A stretch of DNA of 64,000 bases, taken from Pyxidicoccus xibeiensis. Its GTDB lineage: Bacteria; Myxococcota; Myxococcia; Myxococcales; Myxococcaceae. The stretch covers positions 1-64,000 of the forward strand of contig NZ_JAJVKV010000009.1 in the NCBI RefSeq assembly GCF_024198175.1, given 5' to 3'. Each line of letters starts with the position of its first letter. The stretch's first letter is position 1. Below, one piece after another: positions 19,895 through 31,028 of the stretch. The translations under genes were made by a program, and so were the position numbers. Below the pieces are notes generated by a model. That model saw nothing but the letters and a program-made list of their open reading frames with translations. It made no database searches and was not told where the DNA came from.

Positions 19895-20860
19895 CTACTC
19901 CTGCTGCGCGCGGGTGAGCGTGAATGCCGTCGTCACGTTCTTGCCGGAGCCCAGCTCCACCGCCACCGGGCCGTTCGGCGTCGTCGTGAAGCCCACGCCC
20001 TCCGGCGCCTCAATCTCGACCGTGAAGCCACCGGGGATGAGGAACTTGAAGCTCGCTTCGAACGTGCCATCACCGTTGGTGTCCTCCAGCGGCAGCTCCT
20101 CGCGGCTGCCCGCCTCGTTGATCATCACCGCGCGGAAGTCGCCCAGCGTCACCGCATGCCCGTCCACCGTCGGCAGCGACACGCCCGCGTCCTTCGTCAG
20201 CGTCACATTGATGCTGCCCGACGCCGTCACCTCGGCCGCCTTGATGACCGGACGCATCACCCACTTGCCCGAGTTGCCGGCCTCCTTGCCGAAGCTCTGC
20301 GCGACGTCGAAGTCCACCAGGAGGACCTTCTGCTCCCCCTCGATGGTCAGCTTCTCCGTGAACTTCACCTTCAGGCCCGAAGAGCCGTAGCTCGGCATGT
20401 GGAGGTCGCCGTCCACCTTGGCGCCCTCCGGCAGCCCCGCGTAGTCGCGGGAAGAGGCGAAGATGGACGTCGTGCCGTCCGCGTTGTTCACCTCCACGTA
20501 GCCGCCGGTGATGACGAAGCGGATCTCGGAGTAGTCACCGTTGGGGACCTCCGCCTCCGACACCAGCTCCGCCGTCTTGTTCGCCAGGTCCAGCAGGCTC
20601 ACCGTGACGGGCTCGGAGCGCAGCACCACGCGGCCGCCCTTGTCGTCATTGCCGGCCTTCTCGTCGTCATCGCCGTCGTCACCATCGCCCTGGAGGTAGA
20701 TCTCCGAGATGGTCACCACGGCCGTCTTGAACGTGTCTCCCGGTGCATCGGTCATCAACAGCGTGACCTTGCCCTCGTCGCCACCGCAGCCCATGAAGGG
20801 CAGCAGGGTGATGGCCAGCAGGGCCATGAGCATGGGACGCAGCTGTGGAATCAGGCGCAT
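19895..20860 (-). CDS. DUF4382 domain lipoprotein
   Basis: A 321-residue lipoprotein with lipobox LLPFMGC (Cys25). The first domain (about 29-200) has the DUF4382 pattern: VTLLMTDAPGDTFKTAVVTISEIYLQGD, an acidic Asp/Glu-rich insert, SLLDLANKTAELVSEAEVPNGDYSEIRFVI and GGYVEVN (described here as separate blocks). DUF4382 proteins are envelope proteins of unknown role. The C-terminal half is a carboxypeptidase-regulatory-like beta domain (DTNGDGTFEASFKFLIPGGFTVEIEAP). The ATG at 20860 gives a clean signal peptide; a GTG at 20893 is possible but unneeded. Confidence 0.83.
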   Translation of the reverse strand: MRLIPQLRPMLMALLAITLLPFMGCGGDEGKVTLLMTDAPGDTFKTAVVTISEIYLQGDGDDGDDDEKAGNDDKGGRVVLRSEPVTVSLLDLANKTAELVSEAEVPNGDYSEIRFVITGGYVEVNNADGTTSIFASSRDYAGLPEGAKVDGDLHMPSYGSSGLKVKFTEKLTIEGEQKVLLVDFDVAQSFGKEAGNSGKWVMRPVIKAAEVTASGSINVTLTKDAGVSLPTVDGHAVTLGDFRAVMINEAGSREELPLEDTNGDGTFEASFKFLIPGGFTVEIEAPEGVGFTTTPNGPVAVELGSGKNVTTAFTLTRAQQE

Positions 20861-20985
20861 ACGCAGGTGGGCTCCAGATGAGGCCTCGTTCACTTTCCGA
20901 GGCTTTCGGCTGGAACAGACCCGGCCCGTCAGCGAACGGCCACGGCCCCGCCGCTCGTGACCACGTCCAGTGAGGCTGGAGAGTT

Positions 20986-22884
20986 TCAGGTCCCGGGCGG
21001 AGGAGCGCCGCCCCTCACGGAGGGCGGAGGTCGGGAGAGGGCCGGGCGCTTCTCGACTGCCCAGGCCTCGGGGACGGCGAGCAGCTCGTCCGTGCCGGGG
21101 ATGCGCCTCGTGGCGTAGCCGAACGCGCCGGGCTCCGAGAGGAACGACTCCAGCTCCGGGTCCTTCGCGAAGCCAGGGTCTTCACGCAGGGTGCCGTTCA
21201 GGAAGACGACCTCGATGCGCTCGCGGCGCAGGTACGTGGACAGGGACTCGTCCGCGCGCTTCGTCCACGTGGGGACGCGACGGTACGGCACACCCAGGTA
21301 CACGGCCAGGCCTCCCCGCGAGTCCAGCACGGCGACGCTTTCTCCCGGAGCGACGCGTGCTCCCTGTCCGAGCGACCGGATGGCCTGGACCCGGTGCAGC
21401 AGCGCACGGCCCGCCGGCGCGGAGGCGGAAGACGTGCCCTGGCGCTTCATCAGGTCCGGTACCGACAGCACCAGCACTCCCGCCATGACCGCGGAAAGCA
21501 TCAGACCCCCAGGGCCCTCGAGGACTCCCTCCGGAGGGCTCGGGGCCGGCGGCGTCTCGACACCCGACTCCACGGCGGAGGCCAGCGCGGCCAGGACGGC
21601 CAGCACCAGGACGCCCTGGATCACGAGGTAGTGCTCACGCGGCTGGATGAGCACCACGGACAGCAGCGCCGGCAGCTGCACCACGAGCGCCGCCGCCACG
21701 AGCCCGAGCACCCGAGGCCGTCGCAGGGCCGTCGCCCATTGCCTCGCGTTCCAGGCGAGCACTCCCAGCGGGAGCCCCACCGCCACGGCGAGCAGCAGCA
21801 GGTGGCCCAGGTGCTCCCGCTTCAGGGGGCCGCGTCCCGGCAGCGGTGACACGCCGCCGTAGCCCGCGGTGAACAGCTTCAGCGAGGCCCTGGGATAGCG
21901 CTCCAGGTTGAGCCTCAGGTGAGAGAGGAACGCGCCCGGGTTCGCACGGGCCGCGGCGCCCACCGAGGACACGTCGCCGAACACCGGGCGGATGACCTGC
22001 TCGCACTGGTCCCACGGGTTCACCGCCAGGCCGGTGCTCCGGACGTGGTTGTCCGCGAAGTGCTGGCAGAACGCGTAGAAGCGCCGGTGGGTCGTGTCGG
22101 CGAACGGGTTGCCCAGCAGGGCCAGGAGGGCCAGCGCGCCGAGCGCATAGGCCGCCCCCGTGCGCGCGACCTCGCGCCTCCGCGCACGCGCCTTCCACGC
22201 GGTGCGCGCGAGCAGGACACCCAGCAGCGCGGACACCAGCAGGAAGGCCAGGAAGTATTCGGGGCGCGCGAACGACGCGACGAGCAGCCCCAGTCCGATG
22301 CCCGCCCCCGCGGCTTCCGCCGAGCGGGCCCGCGCCGCGAGGCTGAGCGCGACGAGGATGACGAGCAGCGCGAGCAGGGTGGGGCGCGGCAGGACGTGCG
22401 GCGCCATGGAGAGCAGATAGACGGAGGCGACCGCCAGCGCATGCCACGGCCGCGCGCCCACGCTGCGCAGCAGGGCATGGCTCGCCACCGTGGTGAGCAG
22501 GAGCAGCAGCCGGGTGTTGCCGTAGTAGAGGTCCACCGGATCCGGCCACACCCACGAGAGCGCGAAGTACCAGAGCGAGTAGAGCGGACCCCACTCGGCT
22601 GACGGCAGTCCGCGTTCCGGCAGCAGGAACGCGCGGTGGAGGTAGTCCGCCTCATCCCAGAGGCCCAGGTCGAGCACGCCCTCCACGCCGCGCCCCAGCT
22701 TCACGCAGGCCAGCAGCAGCGCGAGGAGGCACACTCCCTCCACGACGAACGCGGGAAGCCGCTGCGGCGGAGGACGCAAGGGAAGGGGAGTGGGCACGGA
22801 CACGTTCTCGGCGGGGGATCCGACGTGTGGTGCCAACGGGTACCAGAGCGCGGGCGCGCGAATCCACGCGGGGCCCCTCGCCAC
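20986..22884 (-). CDS. Polytopic membrane protein, GT-C-like glycosyltransferase
   Basis: About 632 residues with roughly ten hydrophobic segments (residues 45-460) and a soluble C-terminal part. The first outside loop has DLGLWDEADYLHRAFLL, resembling the acidic motif of GT-C glycosyltransferases (ArnT/PMT type), which use polyprenyl-linked sugars. The C-terminal domain (RVAPGESVAVLDSRGGLAVYLGVPYRRVPTW) is also typical of such proteins. Substrate unknown. The start is uncertain: a GTG at 22884 gives the longest form, while a GTG at 22803 would drop 27 non-membrane residues. It lies 27 bases downstream of a lipoprotein gene. Confidence 0.72.
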   Translation of the reverse strand: MARGPAWIRAPALWYPLAPHVGSPAENVSVPTPLPLRPPPQRLPAFVVEGVCLLALLLACVKLGRGVEGVLDLGLWDEADYLHRAFLLPERGLPSAEWGPLYSLWYFALSWVWPDPVDLYYGNTRLLLLLTTVASHALLRSVGARPWHALAVASVYLLSMAPHVLPRPTLLALLVILVALSLAARARSAEAAGAGIGLGLLVASFARPEYFLAFLLVSALLGVLLARTAWKARARRREVARTGAAYALGALALLALLGNPFADTTHRRFYAFCQHFADNHVRSTGLAVNPWDQCEQVIRPVFGDVSSVGAAARANPGAFLSHLRLNLERYPRASLKLFTAGYGGVSPLPGRGPLKREHLGHLLLLAVAVGLPLGVLAWNARQWATALRRPRVLGLVAAALVVQLPALLSVVLIQPREHYLVIQGVLVLAVLAALASAVESGVETPPAPSPPEGVLEGPGGLMLSAVMAGVLVLSVPDLMKRQGTSSASAPAGRALLHRVQAIRSLGQGARVAPGESVAVLDSRGGLAVYLGVPYRRVPTWTKRADESLSTYLRRERIEVVFLNGTLREDPGFAKDPELESFLSEPGAFGYATRRIPGTDELLAVPEAWAVEKRPALSRPPPSVRGGAPPPGT

Positions 22885-22911
22885 TGACGACCAGCGGACA
22901 GCGCGGCCCGC

Positions 22912-24192
22912 TCAAGGCCCCAGCTTGCGTCCGTCGAACTGGAGCATGGGAGAGGTGAAGAGCACGTCCTGGGGCAGCAGTGCGGACGGCTCCAGGTTCG
23001 CCTCCACCGCCGCCTGTGAGTCCATCCACCGGCATACCTGGGGGAAGCCGACCAGGTCCTTGAAGCACTCCGGATTCAGCGCCACGCGCAGCACGTAGTC
23101 CTTCGCCTCGGCCAGGTGCTCCACCGTCGGGTGCGCGTCCACCACCGTGACGCCGCGCTCGCGCAGGGACGCCTTGAGCAGCGCCAGCTCGGACGGGACG
23201 AACGGGCCCGCGCCGGGGGGCAGGAGCGCGAGGTGCGGACGCGTCAGCCCGCCGAAGCGTGGAGCTCCGGAGTCGGACACCCGCGCGCGGCGGACCGAGC
23301 CACGCGGGCCCGTGCCGAGCACCGCCGGAAGCCCCAGCGACACCGGACGTCCGCTCGCGTCCGGGAGCGCGAACACGTAGAGGGCCGCCTCATCCACCAC
23401 GCCGTAGCGCTCCGCCTTCGTGCTCCAGGTGAAGGCCCGCGTGCCGAAGTCCAGGTACGTCACGCGCCGGCCGCGCAGCCACACCTCGCCCGTCGCGGGA
23501 GTGCCCACCTCTTCGCCGGAGAGGGGCCGCAGCGGGGCGCCGCCGCCCTCGGCCACCGCGGGCGGTACGTCCAGCGGGCCGAGCGGCGCGAGCAGCCCTC
23601 CGCCCCGGTACATGGGCAGCCCCGCGGAGTAGAGGTCCACCGCACGCGTGTAGCGGTCCGGCGGCGTGCCCTCGGGGACGACGACGTAGGTGAGCTCCCA
23701 GAAGGGGCTGTAGAAGACGCTGTCCTCGCCGATGTCCACCACCGGCAGCGCGCCTTCCAGCCGGTGCGCATCCGGTTGCGCGGCGTCGTAGCGGGTGACG
23801 AGCACGTACCAGGGCTGCACCCAGACCTCCGGGACGTGCTCCCAGACCTCGAGGACGGCGAAGGCCGCCGGCCGCCCCTCGCTGAAGGCGGGGAGGATGT
23901 TGAAGCCGTCCCGGTCAGGCGCCTGGTGCCGCGCCTGGCGGTGGTAGGGCGGCGACCACTGCGGCAGCGGCTGTCCTCGCGCGGTGACCCACGCGGTGGC
24001 GGCGAAGGCGCCAGGGCCGGCCGGGAGCGCGCGCCCCGAGGTCACCTGGTCCCTCAGGTGTCGCAGCGTCCAGATTCGCGGGGCCGGGCCCGGAGGAACC
24101 TCGTCCACGGCGCGAGCTCCGCAGCCGAGGGACAGGAGCACGGCGAGCAGGGACAGGGCCGTGAGCGGAGGGCGACGAGAGGAGGGGAGCAT
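22912..24192 (-). CDS. Lipoprotein of unknown function (426 aa)
   Basis: A 426-residue protein with lipobox LLSLGC (Cys24). No family recognised. It contains many aromatic, beta-type segments (VLEVWEHVPEVWVQPWYVLVTRY, GEDSVFYSPFWELTYVVVPEG). Late in the protein, NPECFKDLVGFPQVCRWMDSQ may form a disulphide. GGGAG lies five bases before the ATG. It precedes the GT-C-like gene closely, so the pair may act together at the envelope. Confidence 0.75.
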   Translation of the reverse strand: MLPSSRRPPLTALSLLAVLLSLGCGARAVDEVPPGPAPRIWTLRHLRDQVTSGRALPAGPGAFAATAWVTARGQPLPQWSPPYHRQARHQAPDRDGFNILPAFSEGRPAAFAVLEVWEHVPEVWVQPWYVLVTRYDAAQPDAHRLEGALPVVDIGEDSVFYSPFWELTYVVVPEGTPPDRYTRAVDLYSAGLPMYRGGGLLAPLGPLDVPPAVAEGGGAPLRPLSGEEVGTPATGEVWLRGRRVTYLDFGTRAFTWSTKAERYGVVDEAALYVFALPDASGRPVSLGLPAVLGTGPRGSVRRARVSDSGAPRFGGLTRPHLALLPPGAGPFVPSELALLKASLRERGVTVVDAHPTVEHLAEAKDYVLRVALNPECFKDLVGFPQVCRWMDSQAAVEANLEPSALLPQDVLFTSPMLQFDGRKLGP

Positions 24193-24367
24193 GGCGGCTC
24201 CCGAAGGCTGTGCACGGGGGAGGGGCTCACAAGGTTCACAGCCCCGGCGTGCGAGCCGGCGTCATCCTCCTGCGGACGCGGTCATCCACCCCGCGAAGGC
24301 CCAGCATCCCCGGAGTCGCACGGGAATGCGGACTGGAAGACGCGTCCCCGTGCCGGCCGCCGCGTGC

Positions 24368-25750
<1,383 letters not shown>

Positions 25751-25817
25751 AGCACGGGGTCCGAGGGCGGAAGGGGGCTCGGCAGCCACCCCACCGGGGC
25801 AGTACGGTACGCCCGCA

Positions 25818-28262
25818 ATGGCAAACGAGCCGCGCATGCAGTTCGGACGTTACGAGCTCCAGGCCCGTATCGGCCGCGGAGGAATGGCGGAGACGTGGCG
25901 CGCCCGGCTGATGGGCGCCGCCGGCGTCACCAAGCCCGTGCTCATCAAGAAGGTGCTGCCGGAGTACGCCAACGACGAGGCGTTCCTCAACATGTTCATC
26001 AGCGAGGCGCGCATCTCCGCCACGCTGTCCCATGGCTCCATCGCCCAGGTCTTCGACTTCGGCGAGGTGGACGGCGACTACTTCCTGGCCATGGAGTTCG
26101 TGGACGGCCAGCCGCTCCACCGCATCATCAAGCGCGCCCTGCGCTCCGGCTTCACCTGCCTGCCCGCGCCCGTGTCCAGCTTCATCGCGCTGGCCATGTG
26201 CAAGGGCCTGCACTACGCGCACACGCGCACCGACGACGCCGGTGCGCCGCTGGGCATCGTCCACCGCGACATCTCTCCCGACAACGTCCTCATCAGCTAC
26301 GAGGGCCAGGTCAAGATCGTCGACTTCGGCATCGCCAAGGCCCGCTTGCTGCGCGGCTTCGACACCGCGCCCGGCGTGGTGAAGGGCAAGTACCTCTACT
26401 TCTCGCCGGAGCAGGCCCGCGGGGAGCAGGTGGATGCGCGCACCGACGTCTGGGCCACCGGCGTGGTGCTCTTCAACATGGTCTGCGGGCGGCTGCCGCT
26501 GGAGGGCCAGGCGCACGTGGTGATGCACCGGCTGACGCGCGGCGAGCCGATGCCGCGGGCCCGCAGCGTGAATCCGGACGTGCCCCAGGCCCTGGATGCC
26601 ATCCTCCAGAAGGCGCTCGCGCTGAAGAAGGAGGACCGCTTCGAGTCCGCCCACGCCCTGGGCGATGCGCTCGCCGGGTTCCTCTACACGTCCGCGCCGC
26701 GCTTCTCCGACATGTCCGTGGCGTACCTGATGCGCGAGCTGTTCCGCCCGGACATGGCCGAGGAGGGGCGCGACACCCGCGTGCCGGCCTCCTTCGTGGA
26801 GGAGCTGTCCGTCTGGCGCACCGCCCCGCCCATGCCGAAGTCGACGGACGTGGAGCTCCGCCAGCTGTCCAGCGAGCGGCGGACGGCGAGGACCGACAAG
26901 AGCGACCCGGGAGAGACGCCGGAGCTCGAGGAGGACGCGGCCGCGCCGGACGGGGAGGGGCCCCCCGAGGCGGAGGGCGGGCTGCTGCAGGACGGCATCG
27001 GCATGTCCACGGCGGTGGCCGGCGTGGCCGTGCTGGCCATCCTGGGCCTGCTGTACGTGACGTTCACCCGGCTCAAGAGCGACTGGATGGCGCCGGAAGA
27101 GCCGCGGCCCTCCGGACCGCCACCGACCTTCCTGCACGTCCCCCGGCCCGCGCCGACGCAGGCCTCCGCCGCTCCGAAGCCCTCCACGCAGCCCGCGGCT
27201 CCGGTCGGGGCCACCTGGCCCGTGGACTCCTTCCAGCTGGAGGCCCGCCAGCACGTCATCCGGGTCTCCTCGGGGAGCGCCGCTCTGGCATCCCTGGACG
27301 CGGAGGGGGACTGGCGCCTGGAGGAGACCACCGTGGTCGCCGCCGCCGACCGTGGCAGTGCCCAGCCCACGCTCTTCTATCTCCTCACGGGCAAGGACGT
27401 GGCCGCCGCCTCCGCGGTCGGCACCGTGTCCCGCCGGCTGGAGGTGCTCCGCGGCGCCTCGGGGGTGATGCTCTTCACCGTGGGGCCGCCCCTCACCGAG
27501 GGCAATCTGCCCGAGCGCCAGGTGACGGCCACGAGCTCGCGCACGGGCAAGGCCAAGGACATCGTCGTCCATCCGGAGTGGATGACGGCCTCGGTGGAGC
27601 GGGCCTTCGTCCTGTCGGGCCTGCTGCCCCAGGACACGTATCTCCTGACGCTGGAGCCGGTGGGCGAGGGCGCCTTCACCCGGGGGCGCGAGCAGGGCCC
27701 GGCGCTCACGGTGGCCTGCATGCAGCACGAGCGGCCCGAGGAGCAGGCCCCGGAGCGCGCCTGGCGCTTCCTGCTGTCCCAGGGCGACGAGGTGCGCATC
27801 AAGGGGATGCGCGGGGTGGCCTGCGGCTTCGTCGACGATGAGCCGTCCGACAACGAGGGCGCGGTGCGGGTCCGCGTCGAGAAGTCACGGCCGCTGTCCG
27901 AGTGGGGCCCCGTGGTGGTCCGCCAGGCCGCGCCCCGGAGCTCCGCGCAGGCGCTGGACGACGAGGAAGCGCCCCCGGCTGAACCCACCGCGAAGGGCGA
28001 CACGGCGAGCGCCGTCATCGCCAACGTGCGGGCCCTGCTGAAGGCGAAGAAGTACCATGCGGCCCGGCAGCGGGCGCAGGAGTGCGTGAGCCAGGCCCCG
28101 AAGAACGCCGATTGCCACCTGCTGCTGGGCTCCGCGGCGGCCCGCGTCGGCCAGCAGGAGGAGAGCGTGAAGCACTACCGGCGCTTCCTGGAGCTGGCCC
28201 CGGCAACCCACCCCCAGGCCAGCCAGGTCCTCAGCTTCATGGAGAGCTACGAAAAGCAGTAG
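25818..28262 (+). CDS. Transmembrane Ser/Thr protein kinase
   Basis: An 814-residue kinase. The N-terminal domain (about 10-285) has the Gly-rich loop IGRGGMAETW, Lys44/Lys45, catalytic HRDISPDN (Asp151) and DFGIAKA (Asp169), then SPEQARGE. HRDISPDN in place of HRDLKPEN is common in myxobacterial kinases. A membrane segment at about 395-415 follows an acidic linker. The external part has a beta-rich region and a C-terminal TPR-like helical stretch (about 733-810: ARQRAQECVSQAPKNADCHLLLG). This layout suggests a receptor kinase. The first ATG after the divergent promoter region is used; the ribosome site is weak. Confidence 0.92.
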   Translation: MANEPRMQFGRYELQARIGRGGMAETWRARLMGAAGVTKPVLIKKVLPEYANDEAFLNMFISEARISATLSHGSIAQVFDFGEVDGDYFLAMEFVDGQPLHRIIKRALRSGFTCLPAPVSSFIALAMCKGLHYAHTRTDDAGAPLGIVHRDISPDNVLISYEGQVKIVDFGIAKARLLRGFDTAPGVVKGKYLYFSPEQARGEQVDARTDVWATGVVLFNMVCGRLPLEGQAHVVMHRLTRGEPMPRARSVNPDVPQALDAILQKALALKKEDRFESAHALGDALAGFLYTSAPRFSDMSVAYLMRELFRPDMAEEGRDTRVPASFVEELSVWRTAPPMPKSTDVELRQLSSERRTARTDKSDPGETPELEEDAAAPDGEGPPEAEGGLLQDGIGMSTAVAGVAVLAILGLLYVTFTRLKSDWMAPEEPRPSGPPPTFLHVPRPAPTQASAAPKPSTQPAAPVGATWPVDSFQLEARQHVIRVSSGSAALASLDAEGDWRLEETTVVAAADRGSAQPTLFYLLTGKDVAAASAVGTVSRRLEVLRGASGVMLFTVGPPLTEGNLPERQVTATSSRTGKAKDIVVHPEWMTASVERAFVLSGLLPQDTYLLTLEPVGEGAFTRGREQGPALTVACMQHERPEEQAPERAWRFLLSQGDEVRIKGMRGVACGFVDDEPSDNEGAVRVRVEKSRPLSEWGPVVVRQAAPRSSAQALDDEEAPPAEPTAKGDTASAVIANVRALLKAKKYHAARQRAQECVSQAPKNADCHLLLGSAAARVGQQEESVKHYRRFLELAPATHPQASQVLSFMESYEKQ

Positions 28263-28369
28263 CCAGGCAGGGCGGAACGGGCGGAATCCGACCTTCGACG
28301 CACCGAGTCAAGTCGTTCTGGCCCGGGGGCTTGGAAAAGCGAGCGGGCCTCCCGTAGAAAGGTGGCCGC

Positions 28370-30529
28370 ATGACGCCCTTCCGCTTCCCCCGCGCCCTGA
28401 CGCTGCCGGCGCTGTTGGCCGCCGCCGCCTGTGGTGACTCCGAAGACTCCATCCCCGTCCGGAAATGCGAGGTGACGCTGACCTACGCCCCGCAGCAGTC
28501 CCTGCGGCAGGGGACCGTGTCCGTCAGCGGCGAGTGGGACGGGTTCTCGTCCAGCCCGCTGAAGATGCAGGACCGGGGTGACGGCGTGTACACGGCGCGC
28601 CTGGAGGGGCTGGAGTCGCGCGACTACGGCTACCGCTTCGTCGTGGGCGACCAGACGCTGCTGGACCCCCAGAACCCGTACACGCGGTGGGTGCGCGCGG
28701 ACGAGTACTCGCGGCTGAGCGTGCCGGACTGCCGCCAGCCGGTGCTGGAGCTGGGCCGCTTCTCCGTGACGCCGGACGGCTCGCTGGAGGTGCAGGTCGC
28801 CTACCACGACGGCACGGACGAGGTGGGCCCGGCCCGCGAGGAGATGGTGCTGACGCTGGACGGCGAGGTGCAGCCGGACGCGTATGACGCGTCCACCGGC
28901 CGCTTCTCCCTCGGCGTGCAGGGCCTGGGCGTGGGCAAGCACCATGTGAAGGTGATGGCGAAGGACTCCGCGGGCCGCGAGGCCGCGCCGCTGTACCTGC
29001 CCTTCTGGGTGGAGCCGGAGAAGTTCCGCTGGGAGTCCGGGCTGATGTACTTCGCCTTCACGGACCGCTTCCGCAACGCCCGCGCGGACAATGACAGGCC
29101 CACGCCGGACGTGGACCCCATCGCCAACTACCAGGGCGGAGACTTCGCGGGCATCACCGAGAAGCTCGAAGAGGGCTACTTCGACGCGCTCGGCGTGCGC
29201 ACGCTGTGGATCTCCCCCGTGGACCAGAACCCCGAGGGCCGGTTCATCGGCACCGGAGGCAAGTACTACTCCGGCTACCACGGCTACTGGCCGTCCCAGC
29301 CGCGCACCACCCAGCACCGCTTCGGCTCGCTGGAGGAGCTGCGCGCGCTCACCACCGCCGCGCACAAGCGGGGCATCCGCGTCATCGCCGACCTGGTGCT
29401 CAACCACGTCCACCAGGAGCACCCGTACTGGGTCCAGCACCAGGCCGACGGCTGGTTCAACACCTCCGGCAGCTGCGTGTGCGGCACCCAGGACTGTGAC
29501 TGGGAGGAGAAGCGCCTGACGTGCCGGTTCACCAACTACCTGCCGGACTTCAACTGGCGCTCGTCGGACATGGTGGACCGGTTCATCGACGACACGCTGT
29601 GGTGGCTGGAGGCGGCGGACTTCGACGGCTTCCGCATGGACGCCGTGAAGCACATGGACCAGGTGGCGGGCCGCACCCTGCGCGGGCGGCTGCAGGAAAT
29701 CACCGCCATGACGGGCACCGAGTTCTACCTGGTGGGCGAGACGTTCGTCGGCGCCGACGGCCGCAACCAGATTGCCCGCTACATCAGCGAGCGGGAGCTG
29801 AACGGCCAGTTCGACTTCCCCCTGTACTGGCCGCTGCGCGAGGCCTTCGCGGACGGGCAGAGCCTGGAGCGCGTGGACGTGGCCGTCCGGGAGAACGAGG
29901 TCTACTACGCGCCCGGCACCCTCAACTCGCCCTTCCTGGGCAACCATGACGTGGCGCGCTTCATGTCCCAGGCGGCGAAGCAGCTCGAGGGCGAAGGCGG
30001 CGACCCCTTCAGCAACGCCCGCCCGCCCGCCACCGTGACGGACCCGGCCGCCTTCGAGAAGGCGAAGTTCGCCTTCACCTTCCTGCTCACCCAGCCGGGC
30101 GTGCCGCTCGTCTACTACGGCGACGAGATTGGAATGCCGGGCGCGGGCGACCCGGACAACCGGCGGATGATGCGCTTCGGCTCCACGGTGACGCCGCTGG
30201 AGCAGGATCTGCTTCAGCTGGTCAAGGCGCTGGGCCAGGCGCGGCTCGCCCACCCGGTGCTGCAGACGGGGGCCCGGCGCACCCTGCGCGTGGAGCGGGA
30301 GCTGTACGTCTTCCAGCGCGACCTGCCGGACGGGAAGGGCGCGGTGGTGGCCATCAATCGGAGCAACCTGCCGCGGACCGTGGTCCTGGAGCTGCAGGGC
30401 AGCCTGGCGGGCAGCGACGCGACCTACGCGGACCTCTTCAGCGGCCGCACGATGCAGCTCGCCGGCGCCGAGACGGTGCTGGTGGTGCCGCCGCGCAGCA
30501 GCTCCCTGTACCTGCCGAAGCAGGAGTAG
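28370..30529 (+). CDS. Lipoprotein alpha-amylase family (GH13) glycosidase
   Basis: A 719-residue lipoprotein (lipobox AAAAC, Cys21) of glycoside hydrolase family 13. An N-terminal carbohydrate-binding-like domain (about 30-115: VSVSGEWDGFSSSPLKM) and a second beta domain precede the barrel. Catalytic residues: Asp424 (FDGFRMDAVKHM), Glu457 (YLVGETFVG) and Asp527 (FLGNHDVARF). Calcium-site-like Cys pairs occur in SGSCVCGTQDCDWEEKRLTC. It probably hydrolyses starch or maltodextrin at the cell surface or in the periplasm. GAAAGGTGG lies upstream of the ATG. It follows the kinase gene by 107 bases. Confidence 0.93.
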   Translation: MTPFRFPRALTLPALLAAAACGDSEDSIPVRKCEVTLTYAPQQSLRQGTVSVSGEWDGFSSSPLKMQDRGDGVYTARLEGLESRDYGYRFVVGDQTLLDPQNPYTRWVRADEYSRLSVPDCRQPVLELGRFSVTPDGSLEVQVAYHDGTDEVGPAREEMVLTLDGEVQPDAYDASTGRFSLGVQGLGVGKHHVKVMAKDSAGREAAPLYLPFWVEPEKFRWESGLMYFAFTDRFRNARADNDRPTPDVDPIANYQGGDFAGITEKLEEGYFDALGVRTLWISPVDQNPEGRFIGTGGKYYSGYHGYWPSQPRTTQHRFGSLEELRALTTAAHKRGIRVIADLVLNHVHQEHPYWVQHQADGWFNTSGSCVCGTQDCDWEEKRLTCRFTNYLPDFNWRSSDMVDRFIDDTLWWLEAADFDGFRMDAVKHMDQVAGRTLRGRLQEITAMTGTEFYLVGETFVGADGRNQIARYISERELNGQFDFPLYWPLREAFADGQSLERVDVAVRENEVYYAPGTLNSPFLGNHDVARFMSQAAKQLEGEGGDPFSNARPPATVTDPAAFEKAKFAFTFLLTQPGVPLVYYGDEIGMPGAGDPDNRRMMRFGSTVTPLEQDLLQLVKALGQARLAHPVLQTGARRTLRVERELYVFQRDLPDGKGAVVAINRSNLPRTVVLELQGSLAGSDATYADLFSGRTMQLAGAETVLVVPPRSSSLYLPKQE

Positions 30530-30592
30530 GGCTGTCGGAGGAGGCTGCTCGGAGGGAGGGGGAGGCCGCCCCTTCCGCCGGGAGCCTCCGAA

Positions 30593-30799
30593 TCAGGTCT
30601 GCTGCGGCTGCTGCGGCTTCCCGTGCTTGTAGAAGAGCACGAGGGTGTAGCAGTGGAACTCGTTGTCCGACGACTGACATACGACGCGGTCGACAATCTC
30701 CAGATCCGAGTTGCTCTTCAGCCAACGGGTGACGTTCTCACCCAGCTCCTCGCGCTCCTTCGCCTTGGTGGCGGAGAAGACCTTCACGCCCGTGAACAT
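30593..30799 (-). CDS. Small conserved-looking protein (68 aa)
   Basis: A 68-residue soluble protein starting MFTGVKVFSATKAKEREELGENV and containing QSSDNEFHCYTLVLFY. The second half alternates like paired beta-strands, and the sequence looks constrained, but I cannot name a family. AAGGAG sits nine bases before the ATG, and a good promoter candidate lies at 30843-30872. It converges with the amylase gene. Confidence 0.75.
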   Translation of the reverse strand: MFTGVKVFSATKAKEREELGENVTRWLKSNSDLEIVDRVVCQSSDNEFHCYTLVLFYKHGKPQQPQQT

Positions 30800-30842
30800 C
30801 GCCTGCCACTCCTTGTGCGGTGCTGACTAAGAACAATAGGGG

Positions 30843-30872
30843 GTTATCGCACGGGGTTTCCAGAGGTGTCAA
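30843..30872 (-). promoter_or_regulatory. Candidate sigma70 promoter for the 68-aa gene
   Basis: On the minus strand TTGACA (30867-30872) is followed after 18 bases by GATAAC (30843-30848). A start about seven bases further would give a leader of roughly 40 bases with AAGGAG before the 30799 start codon. This is pattern matching only. Confidence 0.55.
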
Positions 30873-30883
30873 AAACCCGGCTT

Positions 30884-30919
30884 CCCCGCAGCCTGGGTGT
30901 TGATCGCCCGGCTGCGGGG
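30884..30919. promoter_or_regulatory. Perfect 10-bp inverted repeat in a divergent intergenic region
   Basis: CCCCGCAGCC and GGCTGCGGGG flank a 16-base loop that itself begins TGGG and ends CCC. Outer bases AAACC and GGTTT can also pair. It lies just upstream of the minus-strand promoter candidate and about 110 bases before the plus-strand gene, so it may be an operator or a leader structure. Confidence 0.45.
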
Positions 30920-31028
30920 GTTTGCAGGCCGGGGGGCGTGCCTAGATTGCCCAAGTCGCACCTGGTGGTTGGGGGCTCGGGGCAGAGGGGTCGCGAGTCG
31001 AGGCGGCGTTGGGGAAGGGGACAGGCCC